NCBI RefSeq assembly: GCF_017894385.1
Contig: NZ_CP059560.1
Span: forward strand, 682,001-746,000
Reading direction: 5' to 3'
DNA from: Aromatoleum petrolei
GTDB lineage: Bacteria > Pseudomonadota > Gammaproteobacteria > Burkholderiales > Rhodocyclaceae
DNA length: 64,000 nt
Positions 53,593-61,412 of the stretch are shown one piece after another; the stretch's first letter is position 1, and each line of letters begins with the position of its first letter. The position numbers were made by a program, and so were the translations under genes. Below the pieces are notes generated by a model, which saw nothing but the letters and a program-made list of their open reading frames with translations, did no database searches and was not told the origin of the DNA.

Positions 53593-54768
53593 CTACGAGG
53601 CGTTGCTGAGCTCGCGCGGCTTCTTCTCGGCAAACAGGTTTCGCCCGATCAGGTACTTCATGATTTCTATGGAGCCCCCGGCGATTTTTACGATGCGTGC
53701 GTCGGCGTAGGCGCGCGCGATCGGGTATTCCCACATGTAGCCCCAGCCGCCAAAGAGCTGCAGGCACTCGTCGACCACTTTGCAGTGCAGGTTCGACAGC
53801 CACATCTTGGCCATCGCCGCGTCGAGCGCATCGAGCTCACCGCGCATGAACAATTCGATGCAGCGATCGGTGAAGACGCGCCCGATGACCGCCTCGGTAT
53901 GCAGTTCGGCGAGCTTGAACTGGGTGTTCTGGAAGTCGCCGATGGTCTTGCCGAAGGCCTCGCGATTGGCGGTGTAGTCGACCGTGTAACCGATCACCTC
54001 CTCCGCCACCGCCGCCGAACGGATCGCCTGCGCCAGCCGCTCCTGCGCGAGCTTGGTCATCATGATCGCGAAGCCCTGCCCTTCCTCGCCGAGGATCGCG
54101 CTCGCCGGCACGCGCAGGTCTTCGAAGAAGAGCTCGGACGTGTCCTGCGCCTTGAGGCCGAGCTTCTCCAGGTTCTTGCCGCGCTTGAATCCGGGCAGGC
54201 TGGTATCGACGAGGAACAGCGTGATGCCCTTGGCGCCCGCGTCGCGGTCGGTCTTCGCGGCGAGCACGATCACGTCGCACATCTGGCCATTGGAGATGAA
54301 CACCTTCTGGCCGTTGATGACGTAGTCGTCGCCGTCGCGCACCGCCCGCGTGCGGATGTTCTTGAGGTCGGAGCCCGCGTGCGGCTCGGTCATGCCCAAC
54401 GCGCCGATCGCCTCGCCGCTCACCATGCGCGGCAGCCACTGGCGCTTCTGTGCGTCGGTGCCGAAGGACTTGATGTAGGTGGCGACAAGGTCGCAGTGGA
54501 TCAGGAAGCCCGGGCCGGTGTAGCCGCACTTGGCGATCTCTTCGAACACGATCACGTCGAAGAGGTACTCCAGCCCGAGGCCGCCGTACTGCTCATCGAC
54601 CGTGCAGCACAGCAACCCGGCGGCACCGGCCTTGCGCCACACCTCACGCGACACGATGCCATCCTTTTCCCACTGCGCGTGGTAGGGGCGAATTTCCCGA
54701 TCGATGAACTTGCGCACCGTGTCTCGAAACATCTCGTGCTCTTCACTGAACAGGCTGCGCTTGATCAT
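53593..54768 (-). CDS. Acyl-CoA dehydrogenase (long-chain-type)
   Basis: A 391-residue ACAD. TEPHAGSDLKNIRTRA and VINGQKVFISNGQ bind substrate and FAD; the catalytic glutamate is probably in KLAQERL as in long-chain and isovaleryl types, and the C-terminus reads AGGSIEIMKYLIGR. It is the first gene of the core operon, and two elements of the regulon lie directly upstream. It may dehydrogenate the pimelyl-type or branched dicarboxyl-CoA formed by the BadI-like enzyme. Other ACADs are encoded at 1.2 and 42.0 kb. Confidence 0.9.
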   Translation of the reverse strand: MIKRSLFSEEHEMFRDTVRKFIDREIRPYHAQWEKDGIVSREVWRKAGAAGLLCCTVDEQYGGLGLEYLFDVIVFEEIAKCGYTGPGFLIHCDLVATYIKSFGTDAQKRQWLPRMVSGEAIGALGMTEPHAGSDLKNIRTRAVRDGDDYVINGQKVFISNGQMCDVIVLAAKTDRDAGAKGITLFLVDTSLPGFKRGKNLEKLGLKAQDTSELFFEDLRVPASAILGEEGQGFAIMMTKLAQERLAQAIRSAAVAEEVIGYTVDYTANREAFGKTIGDFQNTQFKLAELHTEAVIGRVFTDRCIELFMRGELDALDAAMAKMWLSNLHCKVVDECLQLFGGWGYMWEYPIARAYADARIVKIAGGSIEIMKYLIGRNLFAEKKPRELSNAS

Positions 54769-54797
54769 GGTGTGCTCCGTCTCGTCCGTTGAGTTTT

Positions 54798-54815
54798 ACG
54801 TATGGTAGCGTACGA
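54798..54815 (-). promoter_or_regulatory. Shared palindrome, site D (before the core operon)
   Basis: On the minus strand TCGTACGCTACCATACGT, identical at 17 of 18 positions to the consensus and sharing a 12-mer with site B. It lies 30 bases before the acyl-CoA dehydrogenase start, where it would overlap the promoter or early transcript. Confidence 0.7.
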
Positions 54816-54837
54816 TTTTGAACGCATCAAGATAATT

Positions 54838-54853
54838 CTATAACGTACTATTT
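54838..54853. promoter_or_regulatory. Shared element, site H (CTATAACGTACTATTT)
   Basis: Exact 16-base copy of the element at 33137-33152, 70 bases before the core operon start. It lies in the 54769-54902 gap, which holds no gene. Confidence 0.5.
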
Positions 54854-54902
54854 TTACGTTTAAACCCGGGACAAACCGCAGGCGGCTCGCGCACCGTGTC
54901 GG

Positions 54903-55781
54903 CTAACCAATAAACTCGATGATCTGCTTACTGACGAATTCAGGACTTTCCAGGTGCAGGAAGTGCCCCGTCGCCGGCACCATCAACGCTTGCGAGCCCG
55001 GGCCGACATAAGCGAGCGCCTCGGTCATCGCAGCCTCTTCGAGGCCGATGCAGCCGTCGCGCGCGCCATGCAGATACAGAAGCGGCTGCGTGAGCGTCCC
55101 GGCACCGTCGCCATAGGCGAAAGAGAAGGTCGCGGGATCGAAGAAGGCACGGTAGTAGCCGAGGGCCGCCTGCAGGTTGGCCTTGCCGCCCAGGCAGCGG
55201 GCGACTTCGGCGACGTCCTCGCGCGCGTCGTAGCCCGGCGACCAGTCGGCCCACAGCTCACGGATGAAGGCGAAATCGTCGGCGGCGACGACCTCGTTCG
55301 CGGCGGCCATCTGGAAGAACCACATGTAGAACGACCGCTTCAGTTGGGCGTACGTCGAATGCCGGCGCGCGAGCACCTGCAGCGGTGGAACGGCCATCGT
55401 CACGCAGCGTTTCCACAGCGATGGCCCCTGCAGCGCCGCCGAGTAGGTCGCGACCGCGCCCCAGTCGTGGCCGATCACGATCGCATCGCCGTTGCCGCCG
55501 AGTGCGGTGTGGAGTGCGTTCGCATCGGCACCGAGCGCGACAAAGAAACCCACGGCGTCCAGTGCGGACATGTCGGGCGCCGTCGTCGGCGCATAGCCGC
55601 GCATATAGGGAGCGACTGCGCGATAGCCCTTGTCGGCGAGCACCGGCATCACGTGGCGCCAGGTCGCCGCGCTGTCGGGAAAGCCATGCAGCAGGAGCGC
55701 GAGCGGCCCCTCGCCCTGCTCCAGATAGTGGAACTCCAGTCCGTTGGCGCTGATCGCGCCGCGTTTCAGTTCGTGTTTCAT
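54903..55781 (-). CDS. Alpha/beta hydrolase, epoxide-hydrolase-like
   Basis: A 292-residue alpha/beta hydrolase: LLLHGFPDSAATW (oxyanion region), VIGHDWGAVATY with Asp as nucleophile, and GHFLHLESPE with the catalytic His. The HGFPDS and GHDWG motifs are those of soluble epoxide hydrolases and haloalkane dehalogenases. It is the last gene of the operon beginning at the MoxR gene, 35 bases after the VWA gene. An epoxide formed by an oxygenase, or a lactone or ester, could be its substrate. Confidence 0.85.
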   Translation of the reverse strand: MKHELKRGAISANGLEFHYLEQGEGPLALLLHGFPDSAATWRHVMPVLADKGYRAVAPYMRGYAPTTAPDMSALDAVGFFVALGADANALHTALGGNGDAIVIGHDWGAVATYSAALQGPSLWKRCVTMAVPPLQVLARRHSTYAQLKRSFYMWFFQMAAANEVVAADDFAFIRELWADWSPGYDAREDVAEVARCLGGKANLQAALGYYRAFFDPATFSFAYGDGAGTLTQPLLYLHGARDGCIGLEEAAMTEALAYVGPGSQALMVPATGHFLHLESPEFVSKQIIEFIG

Positions 55782-55816
55782 TGTGTTGTTCTCTCTCTGC
55801 TGGGTTTTGGGGGTGT

Positions 55817-57550
55817 TCATGCCGCGGTCGCGTGCGATCGACGCGCGGCGGTGCTGAGCGCGCGTTCCACCGCGCCCCGCAGCCGTGTCGCCATCTCGGT
55901 GGCGTTGCCGATCGCGAGGTAATTGGCCGATCCCCACGCACGCTCCAGCCGTGCGGCCTCGGCATCGCTGCCAAGGCTCAGGCACAGGCAGGCAACGCCG
56001 CGGGCGCGGGCCTCTTCGAGGGCCTTGCGCGTGTCGAGGTCGGCGTATTCGCCTTCGTACTGGTCGTCGTAGGGGTAGCCGTCGGAAATCAGGAGCAGCA
56101 GCTTGAAGGGGGTGCCGGAATGCGCGTCGAGGAGTTCCGTCGCGTGCCGGATCGCCGCGCCGCTGCGCGTGTAGCCCGCGACCGACAGCCGGTGCATGCG
56201 ATTGCGTGTGTCTGCGCCGAAGCGCTCGTCGAAGGCCTTCAGGTGCTGGAAGCGGACCAGCGTCCGTCCCCAGGAGTGGAAACCGTACATCGCGACGCGG
56301 TCGCCCAGGCGGTCGAAGGTCTGGCAGAGCTTCCACGCCGCCCGCACCTGGCGGTCGATGACGCGGTCGCCCCTGCTGCCTTCGAGCGTCGAACTGGACG
56401 CATCGAGGAGGATCATCACGCCGAGATCGCGGCGCGTGCGCAGGCTCGCCGAATAGATTCGGTCGTCGCCCGAATGGCCGGTGCGCAGATCGACAGCGAG
56501 GCGGATCAGGCGATCGAGCACGAGATCGTCCCCGGCCATCTGGCCCGAGTGGCGACGAAACCCCAGGCACAGGCCGGCCAATGCGCGCAGCAGCGCCATA
56601 TCGGCGCTGCCGTCGAGCAGTGATGCATCGAAAAACGGCTCCTCGGCTGCCGGCGCCACTTCCTCGACGCTCGCCCAGCCCGGCCGATAGCGCCCCTTCC
56701 CGCTATCCCATTCCGGGTAGCTGTGCGCCCCGCCCTCCGGCGCCAGCAGTCCGCTCGGAATGGCCACGGCAAGCCCCGAACGCAGCGCCTTCGTCACATC
56801 CAGGGCGTGGCGCGATGCCCGCCCGCTGACCATCTCCGACGAGCCTTCGATACCCGAGTCGGCCGCGGCCTTGTCCGGCGAGGACTGCATGTCGAAGATC
56901 TCGCGCATGAAGCGAGCGAAGAAGCCATCCTTGCCGAGCGGCGAGGACAACAGCTTCCAGAACGGATTGCGCACCAGCGCGTCGTCGTCGCCGTCCTCTT
57001 CGTTCTCCTCGAGTGCGCCGATCCGCGACTCAAGCTGCTCCAGCTTGCGCGCATCCATGCTGCGGCCACCGCCGCGCACTGTCCGGCGTAACACCGCCCA
57101 CGGCTGCAGCGTGCCGTACCACTCGGGCGGGCGTGGCAGACGGACTCGACTACGCGCCATGCGCAGCGATTCGCCGGAATCCTGCGGGCGCAGGTTCGTG
57201 CCATAGGGGGCAAGCGCATCCAGAAATGCACGCGGCAGCCGTTCGGAAATCCGCGCGCAGCAACGCTCCACTTCCAGTAAGAGAAAGCGCTGGCGCTGCT
57301 CGATGCTTCCGACCAGAGACCGCAAGCCGACGCCTTTCAGCGCGTCCCCGGCGAGCAAGGCACACTGCACGAGCAACTCACGCCCGCCCTCGCCCGCCTG
57401 GCGTTCGGCCGACAGGAAAATGCGCTCGCCATCGGTCCACGCGGGCGCGCCTGGCTCGGTCAGGTAGCTGATTGCGACAGGCGAGCCGGCCACGGCGGCA
57501 GCCAGCATGCGCAACGGATGGGTATCGATCGGGGCGGTAGTCATCGCCAT
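55817..57550 (-). CDS. VWA-domain protein (NorD/CbbO-like activator)
   Basis: A 577-residue soluble protein with a C-terminal von Willebrand A domain (about 380-570). The MIDAS motif is ILLDASSSTLE (DxSxS), and the segment LLISDGYPYDDQYEGEYA is typical of NorD and CbbO proteins. The N-terminal 350 residues form a helical domain of the NorD type. Starts at 57550 or 57544 are possible. It pairs with the AAA+ gene just upstream (7 bases), as in NorQ/NorD and CbbQ/CbbO, which remodel metalloenzymes or insert cofactors. Here the target may be the molybdenum hydroxylase or another metal enzyme of the island. Confidence 0.86.
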   Translation of the reverse strand: MAMTTAPIDTHPLRMLAAAVAGSPVAISYLTEPGAPAWTDGERIFLSAERQAGEGGRELLVQCALLAGDALKGVGLRSLVGSIEQRQRFLLLEVERCCARISERLPRAFLDALAPYGTNLRPQDSGESLRMARSRVRLPRPPEWYGTLQPWAVLRRTVRGGGRSMDARKLEQLESRIGALEENEEDGDDDALVRNPFWKLLSSPLGKDGFFARFMREIFDMQSSPDKAAADSGIEGSSEMVSGRASRHALDVTKALRSGLAVAIPSGLLAPEGGAHSYPEWDSGKGRYRPGWASVEEVAPAAEEPFFDASLLDGSADMALLRALAGLCLGFRRHSGQMAGDDLVLDRLIRLAVDLRTGHSGDDRIYSASLRTRRDLGVMILLDASSSTLEGSRGDRVIDRQVRAAWKLCQTFDRLGDRVAMYGFHSWGRTLVRFQHLKAFDERFGADTRNRMHRLSVAGYTRSGAAIRHATELLDAHSGTPFKLLLLISDGYPYDDQYEGEYADLDTRKALEEARARGVACLCLSLGSDAEAARLERAWGSANYLAIGNATEMATRLRGAVERALSTAARRSHATAA

Positions 57551-57557
57551 CGCCTGC

Positions 57558-58373
57558 CTACTGCGGCAGATAGGTATTGACCACCTCGCGCAGCCCGCGA
57601 ACAACCTCCGCGTCGTCGCACAGCGGCAACAGCATCGCTGCCATCGCCGCCGCTCGCGCGGACAGGCCCTCGCACATCAGGCGTGCAGTGCTTACGAGCG
57701 TGCGCGTCGAACACACGTCCGGGAGCATGCTCGCATCGAGCTTGCGGATCGCGTGCGCGAGCTTCACCAGCTCCATCGCCCGTGCCTCGTCGATACCGCT
57801 TTCCCGCACCAGAATCCGCAACTCGCGCTCGGCCACCGGATAACCCAGCTCGATGCCGACCATGCGCTGCCGCGTCGACTGCTTCAGGTCCTTCAGCACG
57901 CTCTGGTAGCCGGGGTTGTACGACACGACGAGCATGAAGTCGTCGGGTGCATGCAGTGTTTCGTTCAACCGCTCGAGGTTCAGCTCGCGGCGATGATCCG
58001 CCAGCGGATGGATCACGACGGTCGTGTCGGCGCGCGCTTCGACCACCTCGTCCAGATAGCAGATCGCCCCGCGCCGCACCGCACGCGTCAGCGGCCCGTC
58101 GACCCACACCGTTTCGCCGCCATGCAGCAGGTAACGGCCGACGAGATCCGCGGCCGTGATGTCTTCGTGGCAGGCGATGGTGATCAGCTGCAGCCCCAGC
58201 CGCGCCGCCATGTGTTCGACCAGCCGCGTCTTGCCGCAGCCCGTCGGCCCCTTCAGCATCAGCGGCAAGCGCTGCCGGTGTGCCGCCTGGAACACCTCGA
58301 CCTCGTCCCCGCTCGCGAGGTAATACGGCTGCTCCGCCACTCGCCGCTCATCGGCGCTGAAAGCCACCTGCAT
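57558..58373 (-). CDS. MoxR-family AAA+ ATPase (NorQ/CbbQ-like)
   Basis: A 271-residue AAA+ ATPase: Walker A LKGPTGCGKTRLVEHMA (about 40-56), Walker B ICYLDEVVEA (about 105-114) and a C-terminal lid without a dedicated sensor domain. The family works as a hexamer with a VWA partner. It starts at ATG 58373 after a 224-base gap (58374-58597) in which nothing is recognised. As first gene of the operon with the VWA protein and the hydrolase, it is a candidate chaperone for metalloenzyme activation. Confidence 0.9.
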   Translation of the reverse strand: MQVAFSADERRVAEQPYYLASGDEVEVFQAAHRQRLPLMLKGPTGCGKTRLVEHMAARLGLQLITIACHEDITAADLVGRYLLHGGETVWVDGPLTRAVRRGAICYLDEVVEARADTTVVIHPLADHRRELNLERLNETLHAPDDFMLVVSYNPGYQSVLKDLKQSTRQRMVGIELGYPVAERELRILVRESGIDEARAMELVKLAHAIRKLDASMLPDVCSTRTLVSTARLMCEGLSARAAAMAAMLLPLCDDAEVVRGLREVVNTYLPQ

Positions 58374-58597
58374 CGCCTGTCTCCATCGTTGACTTCTTTG
58401 TGTGACGGAGAAGGTAGTCCCGGCAGCGGGTTTGGCCCCCTACCGATAGTTAGGACAAGTAAGCCAAGCTGGATTTCGCCGACCAGGACCGGGACCAGGG
58501 CAATCGGCGGGCTCAACAGCGGCTATCCGAGGAAGAAGCGCATTAGTCAGCTTTCCGCGACGAACAGCCGGGCCGATGAGGTGGGCGATGCACTGGA

Positions 58598-59029
58598 TCA
58601 ACTCGGTAGCCACTCCTCAGCGAGCACCTCCTCCACCAGCGACCACGGGCAGGTTGCCGGAAGTCCGTCCAGGCCGGTCTCTTCGACCACCTCGGCGAAG
58701 GCGCTGCTCCACACCATGTCCCGCCAGCGTGGCGCCGACAGGTTTTCCGTCAGACTGGGCGACTCTTCCAGCAATTGCCGAATCTCCCTGCGCTCGGCGC
58801 GGATCGTGGCATGCCACACCGCGGTCTGGCGCTCGGGCTGATACTGTCCCGCGAGGAGCTGTGCAAGCAGGCCGGACATGCAGGTCGCCAGCGCACGTCG
58901 CTCTCTGCGGGCCAAGGACTCGAGCTCTTCGGCGATGTGCCCGGTGTCGAGTTGCGCCAGCTGTCCGTTTCGCAGCATCTGCGCCTGCTCGGCCGCCCAG
59001 GCCGCGAAGTCGTCATCGTAAGCAGACAT
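58598..59029 (-). CDS. DUF29-family protein
   Basis: A 143-residue mostly helical protein with the DUF29 pattern: YDDDFAAWAAEQAQMLRNGQ, HIAEELESLARRERRALAT, and repeated W/E-rich helices to the C-terminus (CPWSLVEEVLAEEWLPS). DUF29 genes are common, often multicopy and of unknown function in proteobacteria and cyanobacteria. It lies apart from the neighbouring operons and gives no clue to the pathway. Confidence 0.75.
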   Translation of the reverse strand: MSAYDDDFAAWAAEQAQMLRNGQLAQLDTGHIAEELESLARRERRALATCMSGLLAQLLAGQYQPERQTAVWHATIRAERREIRQLLEESPSLTENLSAPRWRDMVWSSAFAEVVEETGLDGLPATCPWSLVEEVLAEEWLPS

Positions 59030-59129
59030 GATCGGGTCTCCGTAAATTTTGGACTTGCCGTACTCGGTCCCGCTTAGACGTCACAATCTGCAAATGATCC
59101 CGGCAGCGCGAAACCGGCATTGCGCTGGG

Positions 59130-59499
59130 ATGGGGTTTGAAGAAGCCGTCGTGCCCGGAGCGGATGCGCGCGGCCGGCGTGCCGTCAGTCAGTTCGAACC
59201 GGGCGAGTTCGGCGAACTGCTGGGCCGGACGCGGGTACTCGACGCTGCGGAGATCACGCGCCTCGCGCAGGAATGGCAGCGCAATGCGGCCATCGCCTCG
59301 GGCGTGCGGCGCTGGGCCGACGGCCGCGTCAGCCACCACGGCGACGACTACTACGACGGGCTGCTGCTCGCGCAGTACGACGACGAGTGGCAACCCGCCG
59401 GGCAGGCGATCGGCTTGGCGATGTGGGACTGCCGGATCGCTCACCGACGCCGAGGTCAGGCTGACGACGCCGGGCGGCGCGCAAGGGACACTGCTTTGA
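59130..59499 (+). pseudogene. Remnant resembling a DUF3658-type protein
   Basis: A plus-strand frame in the 59030-59565 gap encodes RTRVLDAAEITRLAQEWQ, SGVRRWADGRVSHHGDDYYD and DDEWQPAGQAIGLAM, which resembles the C-terminal DUF3658 region. The start region and the last helix are missing or out of frame, and there is no ribosome-binding site. I treat it as a truncated gene, not an active one; the assignment is tentative. Confidence 0.35.
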
Positions 59500-59565
59500 A
59501 TGCCGGTGAGCCGAATCGCCTTCGGCTCACCTTTGGATCGACGGCGAGGCCGGCCCGCATCGAAA

Positions 59566-60876
59566 TCAATGCATCGCCCGATCCAGCATCTGCGCCGCCC
59601 GCTCACCACTGAACACCGCTGCCTCCACCCCCGCCTGCGAGAAATAGTCCCCCGCGAGGCACACCCGCGGCGGCATGGCCTTGTGCACGGCGTCGAGCTT
59701 GCTGTAGTGTCCCGGCCCGGCAATGGTCAGCCCACGGTCGTAGCGGAAGAGATGCACGAAGGTCGGATCGGGCGCTGCGCCGAAGGCCTTGATCGCCGCT
59801 TCGAGCGCTTCGCGCTTGATGTCCTCGTCGCTCATGTGCGCGAGCGGCGGGGTGTTGAAATAAACGCCGACGAGTTCGCCGCCCTTCGGCACCGAGCCCG
59901 GATGGCGACGGCTGTGCAGCACGATGGCGCCGATGTTGCGCGTCCCGCCGACACCGACCGGCAGCACGATGTCGGTCGGGTAGTTCGGCCAGGGGCTTTT
60001 CGCGTAGCCGATCGCGACGTGGGCGTAGTCGGTGTACGGGGCCTCCGTCAGCCTGCTCCGCGCGTCAGCGTCGATATACGGCTCGAGGAGCTTCGCCGCG
60101 ACGAAGGCCTCGGTGGCGACGACCAAGCCGTCCGCGTCGTGCGCCTCGCCGTTCGCGAACACGCGGTATCCCTGGCTGCTGCGCTCGACGCGCTCGACCG
60201 GCGTGGAGAGGCGCACCTCGGCGCGCTTCGCGGCCTGGACGAACCACTCGCTCACCTGCCCGACGCCGCCCGGCGGCACCGACAGTTTCATCTTGTGCGC
60301 CTGCTGGATGATCGCGTGCGGGAATGGCGTCGACAGCCAGCTCGCCGGCACCGCGTAGAGGAAGTCCATGATCGGCCGCACGATGTACTCGTAGGCGCGC
60401 TCGCCGAGGTTTTTGCGCGACCAGGTCTCCAGATCCTCGCCCTTGTCGAAGGCCGCGAGTTCCGCACCGTCGAAGGGATTGCTCGCGCCCGGGCGGAGGT
60501 GGAGCCTGAGCCCGGCCATCGCGACCTTCAGCTTGTCACCGAGGCTCAGCACGGGAATGCGAAGATAGCTCAGCAAGGACACGAAGCTCACCGGATAGCG
60601 CGAGTCGTCCTTGTCCTGCAGTTCGGATGCCCCGCCCCACGGCACGATGTCGCGGTCGTGCCCCATCTCGGCGAGCAGTGCGGAGGTGCGCGGGTAGATG
60701 CCGCCCATCAGGAAGAGCGCACCGGTCGCGAGGTTGAAGCCGTCGCGGCGCAGTTGCTTGGTGCGGCCGCCGACCTGGTCCGAGGCCTCGAACAGAAGCA
60801 CGTCGTGGCCCTGCTTGCTCAGCGTGTACGCGGCCGCACAACCGGCGGGGCCGCCGCCGATGACGATGGTCTTCAT
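59566..60876 (-). CDS. FAD-dependent amine-oxidase/protoporphyrinogen-oxidase-like oxidoreductase
   Basis: A 436-residue flavoprotein. The N-terminal FAD-binding motif is IVIGGGPAGCAAAYTLSKQG followed by EASDQVGGRT, and the C-terminal motif is VCLAGDYFSQAGVEAAVFSG. The middle holds a substrate domain (NPFDGAELAAFD, WLSTPFPHAI). ATG 60876 overlaps the stop of the chaperone gene (ATGA). It belongs to the group of protoporphyrinogen-oxidase- and phytoene-desaturase-like proteins, different from the 10-kb FAD enzyme. Coupled expression with the molybdenum hydroxylase suggests it oxidises or isomerises the hydroxylated product or accepts its electrons; neither is shown. Confidence 0.84.
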   Translation of the reverse strand: MKTIVIGGGPAGCAAAYTLSKQGHDVLLFEASDQVGGRTKQLRRDGFNLATGALFLMGGIYPRTSALLAEMGHDRDIVPWGGASELQDKDDSRYPVSFVSLLSYLRIPVLSLGDKLKVAMAGLRLHLRPGASNPFDGAELAAFDKGEDLETWSRKNLGERAYEYIVRPIMDFLYAVPASWLSTPFPHAIIQQAHKMKLSVPPGGVGQVSEWFVQAAKRAEVRLSTPVERVERSSQGYRVFANGEAHDADGLVVATEAFVAAKLLEPYIDADARSRLTEAPYTDYAHVAIGYAKSPWPNYPTDIVLPVGVGGTRNIGAIVLHSRRHPGSVPKGGELVGVYFNTPPLAHMSDEDIKREALEAAIKAFGAAPDPTFVHLFRYDRGLTIAGPGHYSKLDAVHKAMPPRVCLAGDYFSQAGVEAAVFSGERAAQMLDRAMH

Positions 60877-61412
60877 GGGGTCTGTCTCCTGGATAGTTCT
60901 TGTAGGTCTTCGCTGACGAAGGCTTCTGTCATCTCGACCAGCTCCGTGCAGGCGGGCGATGCGTTCTTCATCGCTGCGCGCACACCGCGCACGAGGCGCA
61001 GCAGGTGGCGCGACAGGAAGTCGTGCTGCGCGCGCAGCAGGGATTCGAGCGCTTCGGTCTGTCCGGCCGAGCGCTCCTGCTGCAGCGTCAGGAAGTGCAT
61101 GAATTCGAGTTCGACGCAGAGGTGGTCGGGCATCTGGGCGTGCTCGCCACGCGCGAGGCCGAAGAAGCCATAGAAGCGCATCAGCTCTTCGAACAACGCG
61201 GTCTGGTCGCCGCCGGCGTAGGCGCCTTCGCGCAAGGCGCAGGCATCCTCGCTGACGGACGGATCGAAGGCCGCGTTGAAGTCGCTGCCGGCGATCGCTA
61301 CCGGCCCGCTGCCCGCGCCTTCGTAGGTGAACGCGCGCGATAGCGCCGCGTACATCGCGCTGCGGCCGAGCGCGCTGCACGACAAGTCGGAGAATCCGTC
61401 GCGCGCGTTCAT
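60873..61412 (-). CDS. TorD/EbdD-like molybdoenzyme maturation chaperone
   Basis: A 179-residue helical protein of the TorD/NarJ type: YAALSRAFTYEG near the start, LFEELMRFYGFFGL, and the signature MPDHLCVELEFMHFLTLQQE at about 93-112 (the [E/P]-D-H-x8-F segment). Both ends overlap neighbouring genes by ATGA, the catalytic subunit before and the FAD oxidoreductase after. It binds the apo catalytic subunit, aids cofactor insertion and prevents export before folding. The direct adjacency without an iron-sulfur gene in between is unusual. Confidence 0.87.
   Translation of the reverse strand: MNARDGFSDLSCSALGRSAMYAALSRAFTYEGAGSGPVAIAGSDFNAAFDPSVSEDACALREGAYAGGDQTALFEELMRFYGFFGLARGEHAQMPDHLCVELEFMHFLTLQQERSAGQTEALESLLRAQHDFLSRHLLRLVRGVRAAMKNASPACTELVEMTEAFVSEDLQELSRRQTP

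Noticed and set aside
59049..59612. 187-codon plus-strand frame as an intact gene
   Set aside because: It matches only part of a DUF3658-like domain, its ends look unrelated, it lacks a ribosome-binding site and it overlaps the end of the FAD oxidoreductase gene.
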